NCBI GenBank assembly: GCA_021029095.1
Contig: JAJOHG010000002.1
Location: 930,001 to 994,000 of the forward strand
Direction of reading: 5' to 3'
Source: Phellopilus nigrolimitatus
Lineage: Eukaryota > Basidiomycota > Agaricomycetes > Hymenochaetales > Hymenochaetaceae
DNA: 64,000 bases
Shown: positions 23,117-33,397 of the stretch, piece after piece
Numbering within the stretch: position 1 is the stretch's first letter
Layout of the letters: every line of letters starts with the position of its first letter
Made by a program: the position numbers and the translations under genes
The notes under the pieces: generated by a model
Database searches by the model: none
Seen by the model: only the letters and a program-made list of their open reading frames with translations
Told to the model about the DNA's origin: nothing

Positions 23117-23836
23117 TGTAAGTGGTGTTCTTGAGAAATAGGATATGCTGAACTTGAAGGGGGTCTTTTATATCCGCTGCAATTGAATGGATTGTCAAGC
23201 ATCTCGTTTGCTGATTAGATGATTTCTAAGGCGCACTCTTTAGGTTTATAATAGAATATATTTATCGGCGTTCGAAAATACTACTGCGAACGCGCTGGCA
23301 AAGGTATCAGGGGCGAGTCTTCGAGTCGATATGATCGATACGAGTAAATAAAGAGTCGACGGGGAAAGACAGTAGGATTGCTATCTATCCGATATATGTA
23401 TAAGCGAATGTTAGTCGCTAGATAAGATATGACCCGCCGAAAGAGGCAGGAGAGGCTGCTGGCTGCTGGCGCGTCTTAGCCGATTTGAGCAATTACATGT
23501 AGCACAGTGTGTGCACCACACGGCTCTGCGCGCATCACCGACATCCTCTGCTCAACATCGCCTTTTTGTAAGCCAAACAGCATCATCAAGCTCCGTAATA
23601 GGGCTCGAACGTTTTCTATAGACGCTCACTCGATCGGCCGTATTCGTTAGTTCTACTGCTGGGCCTCGCCATCATCGCGCCGGACAGTGCGGACACTGGT
23701 GACGGCCGCGTAACTTGCATCTCAAATACTGACTCTGTGAGCACAGTGCAATACGAGTGGCAGAGCGCTGTGTAATTGACTTCCTTAATCTTGACTCTGG
23801 GTCCTTGTCTTGTCTACAAAAGAAGTCTTAGTCGCT
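23117..23836. other. Divergent promoter region between the SDR and RING-ligase genes
   Basis: 720 bp lies between two divergent starts. A TATA box for the SDR gene lies at 23165-23172. The middle part (23260-23460) is AT-rich and the right part is near 50% GC. No ORF or RNA gene is seen. Confidence 0.6.
23165..23172 (-). promoter_or_regulatory. TATA box of the SDR gene
   Basis: The minus strand reads TATAAAAG 49-56 bases upstream of the SDR ATG at 23116. This is a consensus TATA element at a spacing that would give a short 5' leader of about 15-25 nt. Confidence 0.55.
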
Positions 23837-26038
23837 ATGCAGTCCGGACTCGAATCTCGAAGTCGTTCACATTCGCCTCTCCGCCGCTATTCTACCGGCG
23901 ACGTGCGTAACGAGCGCTCAATACCTGTAGGCTCATCTGCTATCCGCCGCTCGGCTGACACAGTACCCGCTGTGATGCGGTCTCCCGGAAGTTTAGAGGA
24001 AAGCAGTCACGACACACCCCTTCCGCCTTCCTTGGACGCACTTGCACGTAGACATCACGGTCTGGCTCGTCAACCGGGCCGCCATTCTGAAAATGTGCTC
24101 ATCGCTCCCCAAAATAACTTCTTGGCAGGGTCTTCGCCACCTATACCATCGCTCGAGCTCCGCCCCGTAGAGGCTCCTGAGCCCTGGCGGATAGAGCAGC
24201 GTCCGAACGTCCGCTTTCAACTTCCTGGAAGACGTGTGGCGGTACAAGAGCAGCGACAAGGAGTTGTCGGTCGTGCAAGGAGCGTGCTTGCGTTCTTTGG
24301 CTATGGGACGAACAATCGCTACAGAAAGGAGCTCGTTTCCCTCGTCTGGACACTGTCCTTTGGATTTGTACAAGTGCGTCTCAATTTTGGCAATCGCCTC
24401 TTCAATCACCTCATGTCATGATACTGATGTGTATACTCGCTACTGTCGTGTAGTTCTCAGTCACCATAGCTATGATCGCGTACTCCAGCGTACATCACAG
24501 TCCAAGAGAGCCATCGTTATCTGAATGGAAAGCGTGCGATAAGCCCCTAGGACTCTGGGCATGCTTTTGGATAGCGAAATTAATGTTGGACTGCTGCATG
24601 ACTTACTGGGGCTGGACACGCGATTGGAAAGTGCAGCAGAGCGGACAGCACGGGGGACAGGAAGGTGATACTGAGCAGGGTCTTCCAGGCCTCGAGGGAA
24701 TCTCGTCTCAAGAGCAATTTGATCCAACCACACTCACTTCTGTAAATAATAATCGTCGTCGAAGGCAGGCTACTGCACCGTTTTCAAGACTATACTCTAG
24801 GTTAGCAAAAATCTCCGTCGCTACTTTCTCATGCGCTTGAAGTTTAACATACACGCGCAGACTCTCGTTATTGCTTTCGTTAATTATCGTTTCCTGGTTT
24901 CTCACCTCGAACATACTAGTCTTTACCTCTCTGCACACATGTCGCTTCGCAGCTCCGCACCTCTGGTGGCTGATATTCAGCATTCTGTGCCTCCAGTACC
25001 TCATAATTCTCGAGGTGTTCGTCATCGCTATGCTTGTCTTCATCATCGGCCCTTTGATTTACGTGAGTCGTTCTATTCCGCATTCTTCTAAGATTTAGAT
25101 GTTCATCCCGATCGACCTCTATTTGCAAATTATAAACAGCTGTTCTGGAACATCGTCCTTATATGTCTGGGTCGGCATCCCATGCAGAACCCGCACTACA
25201 TCAACCCCGAAATTGGAAAGCTGTCAAAGAGTCTAGTGGATCAAATTCCTCTCGTACTGTACATCCCATCTCCTCCCGAAGGCGAGAAGAAGGGTGCCGG
25301 CGTTTCCGATGCGGACATCATTACGAAGCCGGAACCCGTTTACACGCCCGGCAGCGCGGAACACACATATCCGCCGAAGCCGTCCGCGCCCAAGCGACGC
25401 TTCACGTTCCTCAGTCGCAAGTCGTCCAAGCATCTCTCGGGCCTCGAGGATGCCGCGGCGCTGGACCGCGACGAGAAAAGCGGCGGGGGCGACACGGAGG
25501 AGCGGATCTGGGAGGACTGCTGGGAGCATGGCGAGTTCCCGTTCGTACGGCTCGAAGAGAACCGCGCGTCGTGCGCGATCTGCCTACTCGACTTCGAAGA
25601 GCCGAAGCGCCGCGTCGCGCGCGATGTGATCCGGTCGTGGGCCCAGAATAACAATAAGAGCGCCGTGCCTGAGAATGATGCTCCTGTGGATGCTGAAAGA
25701 CCGTCTTCGAATACACCTTCGTCCAGTGGGCCTTCTCGGAGACCGTCTGATGTGCAAGAAGTTCCTGCTACGGATGTTAACGACAGCGAAGAACACTCGC
25801 TACGCCTTGAGGACGCAGGCGAGGGTGCACAACCTTTGCGTCTCCTCGAATGTGGCCACGTATTTCATGTAAGCTTTGCTTGATCCTCCCGTATATGACT
25901 CTGATCATCTATCGGTCGCGCAGAAAACGTGTGTGGATCCCTGGCTGACTAGACGTCTCTGGTCGGTGCCCGACGTGCCAGCGCCCCGTTACCCTCCCAG
26001 TCGTGCAAAAGAAGAAACGCGACCGAACGCGCTCCTAG
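23837..26038 (+). CDS. Multi-pass RING-H2 membrane E3 ubiquitin ligase; RING frame broken at ~25951
   Basis: The start at 23837 (MQSGLESRSRSHSPLRR) opens a disordered Ser/Arg/Pro N-terminus of about 170 residues. Membrane segments follow: LVSLVWTLSFGFVQFSVTIAMIAY (split by an intron), GLWACFWIAKLMLDCCMTYW, HLWWLIFSILCLQYLIILEV, FVIAMLVFIIGPLIY and LFWNIVLICLG. A long cytosolic region then carries the RING-H2: CAICLLDF, an acidic Ser-rich insert, and LLECGHVFH/KTCVDPWL. This architecture (membrane domain, then split RING-H2 with a long insert) is typical of a fungal RING E3 family acting at endomembranes. After DPWLT the expected DVSGRCPTCQRPV is present but one base out of register (extra A near 25951). 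As sequenced, the last two zinc-binding cysteines are lost and translation runs to 26067. The frame-corrected stop is at 26036-26038. Confidence 0.85.
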
Positions 26039-26319
26039 TCTATGCTCCCTGCTTATCTGACTCCTAATGTAGCCCATACTGACATTCGCCAACATTTCAT
26101 TCACCTGTAACGCATATCCATAATTTGTCGATGTACAATAGAAAATGCAGGGAAGAAAATAAGATCAACAAATGATTGCGAGATGAAGGAGCGCGTCGTT
26201 CCATAATTGTTATTGATACATAATATACAAATGAGTGTCAGTAGTCGTACGAGTACAATCGCATCCATATTCAAACGATTATGATATACCAGTGATCCAT
26301 TCCACAGAAATAAAAGCAC

Positions 26320-28663
26320 TTATCTCCCTGTCACATCCTGCCACAGCGGCGTCAGTGCTTGGGCTACCGTATTCGCCGCGACCTCCATGCATTCCTTCTC
26401 TTCCTCTTCCTCGACGCACTGCAGAACACGTCGCGAACGCCAGCGGTCTGGGTGGAACCGCTTGTGGCTCTTCTCAACAAGGGTTACGTAGTCCTTGGTC
26501 GGCATATACGTCCTGACCTGCAGGAAGAACGTCTCCACAGCGGTCCAGTCGACGTCCTCGACGCCGAACGAGCCCGGCCGCAGCAGTACAGGCCAGGGAA
26601 TTGTCTCGAAGACGACGACGTCACCCTTTATAAAGTTCAGCTTGTCGAACGCATCGCAGAGCTGCTTGTACCGCTCGAGCGCGCGCGGCGTTGTCCACCC
26701 ACGCGCGAGCCACACACGTGCATCGCGCCGCGCCGCGATTCGCGCCTCTGCGCGTTTCGTGCGCACCGCGGCGGCGGCAGCATCGCGTTCATTTTGGGCC
26801 TTCTCTTCGGCAGTCTGCTTCTCGCGTTGTTTCTCCTGTTCAGCCGCAGCAGCTTGGCTGGCCGCACGGGCCCTACAGGCTGCTTCGGCGTGCGCCTTTT
26901 CCTCGGCCTCTTGTGCGGCGCGCCGACGCGCTTGTTCCTCCCATAGGCATCTGTCCTTCTCGAGCTCGGCGATTTTGCGTTTGGACTCTTCGAGCATAGT
27001 TTGCCTCTGAGCCTCCTCACCCATTTCTTCGTCTGGTGACAAAGGTCCTGATGACCCGGACGTCGAAGCACCTGTGGACCATGACATTAGTGCTCGGAGC
27101 TTAGCAAGCTAATCCTTGAAGCAAGTGAAAGCTGACTGTTTGTTGACTGCATAGGCGGAGGTTGGGATTTTGCAACTTCTTCGTACAGTTTCTTCATCTC
27201 GGTGTCGATCCTGGCCTGCGCTCTATTCTTCGCGCGTCGATCGAGTTCTTCTTTTCGTTTATCACCTCGCCTGTTCCTCCTCGCTTCTATGGCGCGTTTG
27301 GCGGTACCCGGGGAAACGGTGCGAGTGCGCTTTGTGGTCCCATTCTTTTCGTAGGTCTTGAAACGACGCTTTGAGACACCACGCTCCGAGTCGCTGCGGT
27401 CTATATTGCTCTCGTCGCTAAGCGCTCTTCCTAAGAACGATGAGAAAATGGTTTTTAAGAATTAGAGACACGTGGGAAACATGCCTTTTCTTTTGAATGC
27501 GGGCGTTCCCTCACTCTGAGCGCGAGTTGAAAATGTACTGGGGATTTCAGTCCATGACATTCTATATTCGTCTTCTTCCTCCTCCTCGAGTGTCCTTGAG
27601 AGTCCAGGCTTCGTCCGTTTTTGCGCATTCCACTCTCGCCTCTTCCTTCGCGCCTCCTCAATATTAGCTCGAACTTTCTTCAAACGTTCGCTCTGTAGGT
27701 GCTTCTTCGGAACACCCACATCGTCAATGATCATGCCATTGACTTCGTCTTCCTCTGCTTCATTGTCGTCATCAGAAGATTCAGATTCAGATGAGGACGA
27801 AAATCCAGACGTGATCGCGCGTCGCTTCTTCTTCATACCGTCAGAATTACTTCCGGAGAGGCGGCGACTAGAGGTGTTGTCAGATAAACGGCGTTTAAAC
27901 CTAACGTTCTTGCTGTGGAGTGGGGAGTGCGGGGGTTTCCTTGGAGGGTCGAGGTCGACAGAAGGCTGTCTAGTTGATTTTATTATGATGGGATGATCTG
28001 GGCTAAGCCTGACGAGGCAATCAAAATTTCGGTCCAACTTATATTTGTCCCACTGGTCATGCGTTAAGGTCATTAATGTACTGAGAACATATGAGTAAAC
28101 CGTCTAGCATAGCATAAACACAACTGAGCTTACCCGCAGACATCGACAACCCTCGGCCAAGCACCCTCGTTCTCCACTCCCTCTTCCCAGCGCGCCTTGG
28201 GCACAAATCTCCAAGTACATTGGCCATCCGGGGTGGTCTCGATTACGACGCGTTTCGGGCGGCACAGCTCCTCGTTGAGCGAGAGTTTTCGGAAGGCGTA
28301 CGCGTTGGTGAAGTCGTTCGTCGCGGTGGCAGGGTCGAAGGAGGCAAACGTGATGATAGACCCCGGCTGTCTGGAGATGTTCCCGTTGGCTGTGTCCAGC
28401 TCGTTTGTCACAGTGGACGAAGATGAGCTGCTGGACTGCGATGGGGGCGTCATAGGCATCGTCGACGACGAGCGTAGAGTCTTTTTCTCAATATCTCTCA
28501 GTGGAAGTCCGGCCAGCGGGCACGCATACAGACGAAGGGACTGCTTGTACAAGTGGCCCGGGTTAAGACGCGCTGGTACCGCGTCTGTGGCTAAAACAAC
28601 CAGTTCTTTATCCGGTAATTCGCTTATACTCACGATTTTATGCAACTCGGACAAGGTCGTCAA
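26320..28663 (-). CDS. Large basidiomycete protein with coiled coil and C-terminal HPD-type domain
   Basis: I read one gene from ATG 28663 (MTTLSELHKIVSISELPDK) to the stop at 26320. The N-terminal ~175 residues look globular (VVLATDAVPARLNPGHLYKQ, VVIETTPDGQCTWRFVPKAR). Then come disordered Ser/Arg-rich sequence with basic clusters (RRLSDNTSSRRLSG, GMKKKRRA) suggesting nuclear import, an acidic stretch, and a long Ala/Glu/Arg/Gln coiled coil (RKIAELEKDRCLWEEQARRR onward). The C-terminal domain includes ALERYKQLCDAFDKLNFIKG, ETIPWPVLLRPG and KSHKRFHPDRWRSRRVLQCV, ending VAQALTPLWQDV. The HPDRW motif recalls J-domain or NFKBIL1-like proteins; this fold is often seen in Agaricomycete proteins of unknown function. 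The 26320-27087 exon could be taken for a separate gene, but the upstream exon (KKLYEEVAKSQPPP) joins in frame. Function is unknown. Confidence 0.65.
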
Positions 28664-28790
28664 CTATCTCTGCACCAAGACTAGAATTGTACAACACAAG
28701 ACATCTGGTTGCTATGCTACATGTCCAAGGGCACAGAATAAATACTGCCAAAAAAAAAGTGGATGTCCTAAATGTTGCGGTAGGATCCTG

Positions 28791-29531
28791 CTAGTCGTAT
28801 TCGGCACTACGAGGGTGCTGAACGTTGAACAGCTGTTTCCAATGCATGCTAAGTAGAAGAGGCGTTTCAGCTATGCAAATTTGGCTTGAAGAGAAGTTAA
28901 CATACGCTGGGTTTGGCAGGCTATCTAATTCCTCCTCGTCTGCCTCATTCTTGTCGTCTACCAGCGGAAGAACTGCGAGCGGCTCTATGGCGGACCTACG
29001 CACCTTGACAGTAACCATCTTGCCTTTCGAACGAATGCTATGTTCGGTGTTGCTCTCTGTGGCATGACCACTGGCTCTGTGGGTGCGAGCATATCTAGCA
29101 CGTTGTGCCGGATTTGCTTTCTTTGCTCGTTGTGCGGACTTGTGCCCTTTCAAGACCGGTTTCTCGTCTTTCGCGTTCTTATCTGCCGCGTCCTTGGCTT
29201 GCTGGAGTCTGGATGCGCTGCGATACACCTTAAGAAGGTTAAAAATACAGCAGAAGAATGGGACTTACAGGTTCGCAGCTTTCCTGGGCTCTACGTTCTT
29301 TAGTCCGGAGCGGCCTTTTCTCGTGTCAAGTGTTGGCGATCTTGATCCGTCCGCCCAGATCATCACATCGGAGCCGATGACAGGTGATCTGGCGGAGGGC
29401 GGTTCGAACAAGGGGCTGCGCTTCTTAGGCGTCGTGGGGTTGGTTATGGTTGCGGTCGTACGTGCGTTGAAGGGCAGCGTCTGCTCGGCGTGTCTGTCCA
29501 TTATTGATGCTGGCTGTTCCTGGAATATCAA
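28791..29531 (-). CDS. Small basic protein of unknown function
   Basis: Exon 1 starts at 29531 (MIFQEQPASIMDRHAEQTL) or at the internal ATG of MDRHAEQTL. It is rich in Thr/Pro/Ser and contains SPVIGSDVMIWADGSRSP and GLKNVEPRKAANL. Spliced at gcag into ASRLQQAKDAADKNAK, it continues through a Lys/Arg/Ala-rich stretch (KSAQRAKKANPAQRARYART) and ends in an acidic and then short hydrophobic tail after a last intron (MHWKQLFNVQHPRSAEYD). It has no membrane helix or known domain. Basic composition and phosphorylatable SP/TP sites suggest a nuclear or nucleic-acid-associated protein. It is tail-adjacent (128 bp) to the start of the previous minus-strand gene. I do not recognise the family. Confidence 0.55.
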
Positions 29532-30895
29532 ATCGTTCTGCTGGAGATCGGGATGCTCGCGTTTCTGTGCTTGTATTTTCCTATCGGCCCTTCACATCTT
29601 ATATTGCGAGTGCTCGCCCGACCACCTCCTGAGTCGCGAGGCCCTCGGCCTGTGCCCTGGCCTACGCACAACGTCTGGAGGCCCTTTTAGAGAAGAACAC
29701 GGCAACACCTTTCGTGGCCCAACGATACGCCTGCATTCCTGCTGAAAGCAGCTTTCGGAATTCTTGCAAACACGCTCTCATTGCTTGGGTCTAGCCTCAA
29801 TTAAATAACTAAACAGCACGCCGACACTATACTTACCGCGCAAAGTCTGCGCATGTGAAATAACGCGTCTTTGTGTCTGGACGACGTAAATAAATGCCGG
29901 CCAGGTATTGCGCGGTGGTGAGCGGGCCTCAGAAAATATCCTCTATTGTCCGTCTGGAATCAATGCTCGTCGTCATGATCGCTGCGGAGTGTGTATTAGC
30001 CGCCACGGGCCCATGCTAATCATTGCTAAACGCCTCTTAATTATCCAGCCTTGCCGCCGCAGGCCCATGTTAATCACTGCCAAGCGCCTCTTAATTATCA
30101 CGTCCAATTGCGCCTATAAGCGCTGTTGCCGATGCGTTTATGTGCTTAATTTAAGGGCCCTGCTCGGCTCCTGCATTCCCGGCCCGCGCACTGGTGCCAC
30201 CGAACCTTGCGAGCTCTGCTGCGTGTCTTCGCTTCCCGGAGGCCATCTGCACACGCGCCACCACCAACTCAAGTCCTGGGATCCCACAGGTGGCGTCCCC
30301 ATCTCCGTTTCAGCTTGCCGCTAAGGTGAAACGCGTAAAGTTTTAAGCCTTCACGTTTTACAACAGAGTGAGCGATGTCGGCGCGCCCCGGGCCATAGAG
30401 GACACCAGAGTGCCAGACTGTATAAAAAAAACGTACATACTGCACCGCAAGCAAGCCGCCGAGACAGAAGGGCGTATCGATCCGCGTATAATTCGAAGGC
30501 CAGCATAATGCATTACTTTTAAATATTCTCTATCGCGCTCGATCCGGCTTGCCAGCAAGATGCTGGACAAGGGCCGAACTAATTATCACCCGATGACGGC
30601 TCTAGTGTATATGGTGCGGCGCCAAGCGAGTGACGCGTGCATTGCAGGCAGGCAGTAGGGAAGGGAAGGGAGGTAGATGTAATAGTCAACAAAATGATAG
30701 GAGGAAGACAGCTGTGAGGGGAAGTGGGTGCGATGCGATGTGAGTGAGTATGCGAGTCCGCGAGGCGGACAGGTCTATAGGCCCGGGTGGTGTGTAAATT
30801 TACGGACGGTGGCGGACATGCAAGACTGGAATTGGTTTGAAATGCAGGACGGGCGTGTGCGCAGAGATGAGTTGATATATAGATGCTAGAAGAAA
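29532..30895. other. 1.36-kb gene-poor interval
   Basis: There is no convincing coding region on either strand; the open frames present lack coding character. It contains two imperfect 41-bp direct repeats 55 bp apart (30007-30102) and a purine-rich stretch (30640-30760). It should include the promoter of the small basic gene and the 3' UTR of the carrier gene. I see no transposon termini, LTR or RNA gene. Confidence 0.5.
30007..30102. repeat. Pair of imperfect ~41-bp direct repeats, 55-bp period
   Basis: The sequence ggcccatg[c/t]taatca followed by ttgctaaacgcctcttaatt (30007-) recurs as tgccaagcgcctcttaatt in the copy starting at 30062. Both copies share ggcccatg, taatca and cgcctcttaattatc. 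They lie in the gene-poor interval and no further copies are visible nearby. Confidence 0.8.
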
Positions 30896-32398
30896 CTACG
30901 AAGGCGGGAGAAGCGACTCCTTGACCAGCTCGTAGACGAAAAATCTACAAGGAGGATAAAATCAGCACGTGGGTTTCCATTAAGCACGCAAGCAAGCCAC
31001 TCACGACGTCGCTATGCTCGGCGCGACTTTCACTGCAGACAGACAGACAGTCAGCAACGCGGCTTCAGGGTGTACGCAGCAGCAGCAACAGCAGCACGGC
31101 GGAAAGAAAGGCACTCACGCAGGTTCGGCCAGAGGCCCTTGTAGAGCCCGCGCACGCCCTCGGTGCGGAGGACGTACCAGAACGCGTCGACGGCGCCCGC
31201 GTGGCGCACGCCGAGCGCCGCCATGCCCGTGACCTGCATCTTGCGGCGGAGCACGTCCATGGGGTACGTGAGCGTCTGCGAGATCGAGCCCGCGAGCGCG
31301 CCGCACGCGAGCTTGCGCGGCGCGCCCGCGCGGGCGCCCGGCGGCGTGAGTACGCCGCGTAGCGCCTCGTACGCGGCGAAGTTGATGCCGACGTACGGCG
31401 CGACGCCGAAGGCGGTCGCGGGCAGCCCGCGGTAGAGCGCGCGCGCGCCGCCCTCGTCGCGCATGACCGTGCGCGCCATGCCGAGCATCGTGAGGCGCCC
31501 GCCGCGCGCCGCAGCGCCCTGCGCCTGCGCGAGCGTCGGGGCGGGTGCGGAGGCGGTGTGGTAGGCGGAAGCGAGGGCGGGCGGGGAGATGCCCCCTGAG
31601 GGTGCAGCTGTGGGCTGGGGTGGCGTTGTGGGGAGCGCGATCGTCGCTGTGGCTATTGAAAGGCGGGATCGGACGAGGTCTAGCGGGTATGTGGTACCTG
31701 CATTTCACGAAGATTACACAACTGTAGATCATACTGAGCCGGCGTAATGCGACTTACAGACGGAGGTTATCCCGGCGAGGGCACCGGACAGTAACCGCGT
31801 GGGCGTGTCGAGCTCCTTTTCTCCGTGATTTGTGAGCCACTAGGAGTTTTTTGATTAGGGGATATGTACAAATGGGATAGACTACACGCACCTTCTTCAG
31901 CTGCTCGTAGGTCGTGAACTGGACGGCGCTGTACGGGATGATGCGCAGGCAATTTATGCCGTTCCCGCGCATGAAGCCACGGAAGCCTTCCTCCTGCCAC
32001 ATGCGCACGAGGCTGCGCCAGACGCCCCGGTACTGCTGGTCCATCGCGGAGGACTGGACCTGTCTGGATTAGATTGGATGGGATGGGATGTGCATGCATG
32101 AGCAAGTGTAGTGTTGTAAGCGTAGCGGACGGAACGGAACGCACTGGATGATCTTGAGGCGCTCGAGGGGGCTGACGACGGTGCGCGAGGCTGCGCCGGC
32201 GACGCCGCCAGCGATGAAGTAGGACGCTACCTGAGGGCTGATGAAGGGCACGCGCGTCGGGGCGTCTGTGCTCGGCCCCGCTGCTGGACTGGCACCCGCC
32301 GGGACGGGCGTCGGGACGGGTGTCGGAGTGAGGGTCTGGGGACCGAGGGCGGGGGCGGAGCCGAGGATGGTGGACGAAGAGGGCGCAGGCTTGTCCAT
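30896..32398 (-). CDS. Mitochondrial carrier (SLC25 family, YPR011C/SLC25A42-like)
   Basis: The start at 32398 (MDKPAPSSSTILGSAPALGP) is the only usable ATG; an upstream in-frame stretch has no ATG. After a Pro/Thr-rich N-terminal extension of about 50 residues come three ~100-residue carrier repeats with signature PX[DE]XX[KR] motifs: SYFIAGGVAGAASRTVVSPLERLK, LLSGALAGITSVCTTYPLDLVRSR and LACGALAGSISQTLTYPMDVLRRK. The associated loops are GFMRGNGINCLRIIPYSAVQF, LYRGLPATAFGVAPYVGINF and LYKGLWPNLLKVAPSIATSF. The end is FVYELVKESLLPPS. These motif pairs fit the CoA/APS-PAPS-type carriers, which exchange nucleotide-like substrates across the inner mitochondrial membrane; the exact substrate is inferred. 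Five or so introns are present and the frame is intact. The middle exon (31100-31560) is unusually GC-rich. Confidence 0.9.
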
Positions 32399-32461
32399 TG
32401 TCGGAGAAGTGACGAGCGTCGGGACGAGCGTCGGAGTGAGGGAGTGGGGACCGAGGGCGGG
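32303..32461. repeat. 51-bp segment duplicated 108 bp apart around the carrier start codon
   Basis: Bases 32303-32353 (coding, minus-strand PALGPQTLTPTPVPTPV) recur at 32411-32461 upstream of the ATG at 32398 (would encode PALGPHSLTPTLVPTLV). The offset is exactly 36 codons, so the 5' leader copy keeps the same frame although it is not translated from an ATG. Confidence 0.85.
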
Positions 32462-33397
32462 TTGTGGTTGGTCAATGAGGAGGCAGGAGGAAAGTGAGGG
32501 CGACCTAATTGGGACCAAGCTGTCCACTCCATCGCCAGCACCACGCACGACGACCAACTCATCATTTCGGATAAATCTAATGTACAGATTATACACTTGG
32601 TTACCCCGACTACTCTATTAAATCTACCTCGTTGTCGCTGCGCACGGCGATCGTCGATGCCGTCGGCTTTGATTTGCTCGTTCTGCCGGCCAATGACTGC
32701 AGGAGGGGCTATCGCTCAGCGCTGAAACCTGATGATCATAGTCCGTTGCAGGGTGCTTTCGGTCTTGGTGTTATATTGACTTAACCGAGTCCGTTTAGTC
32801 TTAGAAGACTCGGTTGCAGTAACAAAAAAGTAGAAGAAGGGTTGTAACTTGTATTACTATTGTAGTTGCGTTGTTACTTTGTTACTTTGTTACTTTGTTG
32901 TAAAAGTAACACTCGGGTCACTCCACGGTCACTTCAACCGCCCTCAACTCCTCGTCTTTTCTCTACGACCATCACCAACAACCGCCCCTCCCCTCATCCT
33001 CATCGTCGTTGTCGTCGTTGTCGTCGCCCGCCACCCTCGACCACCGACGCCCATGATAGCATACTCATAGGTGCGAGCCAGCCAAGATACGCTATCTGAA
33101 GTCTGCAGGCCGCGGCTGATAACTTTTATCCTGAATCAGAGCCGGGTCCGAGAGAACACCGCCTGCCGCGATCTAGCCGGGCGCTGAGCCACGCTGAGCC
33201 ACGCGCGACGACGGCCTCGTTTCCGCCCCACTCGCCGTCGAGCACAACCGTTTGATATGGACTGTGATCAAGTACGCTTTACAGCCCGGCACGCCTTCGC
33301 CGCGAGTTCCCTTCCCTCCCCCTCCCTGCTTTCTTCCTCTTCCTCCTCCACCCACATCCCTCCTCATCCTCCTCCCTCTTCCTTTCCCGCCCTCGCC
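32399..33397. other. Divergent promoter region between carrier and RhoGAP genes
   Basis: About 1 kb. It contains the upstream repeat copy of the carrier N-terminus, a run of tandem 9-mers (gttactttgttacttt; 32873-32905) and a tcgtcgttg trinucleotide-like tract at ~33000-33030. The last ~140 bp before 33398 is C/T-rich and in frame with the RhoGAP ORF from an alternative ATG at 33257, but lacks protein-like conservation. Confidence 0.6.
32873..32905. repeat. Tandem 9-mer repeat (ttactttgt)n
   Basis: Three to four consecutive copies of ttgttactt, preceded by similar degenerate copies (ttgtattac, tattgtagt). It lies in the divergent promoter interval and is probably a simple polymorphic repeat. 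Confidence 0.8.

Noticed and set aside
26359..26946. 195-codon plus-strand ORF with hydrophobic stretches
   Set aside because: Antisense of the Ala/Glu coiled-coil exon; the Leu/Phe-rich look comes from complementary codons.
31115..31732. 205-codon Arg/His-rich minus-strand ORF in the carrier gene
   Set aside because: It is an alternative frame of a GC-rich carrier exon; the composition is an artefact.
33257..33397. Upstream in-frame ATG of the RhoGAP gene as the true start
   Set aside because: The added sequence is a low-complexity Ser/Pro leader, and the ATG at 33398 has a near-perfect context and a myristoylation-like MGxxxS start.
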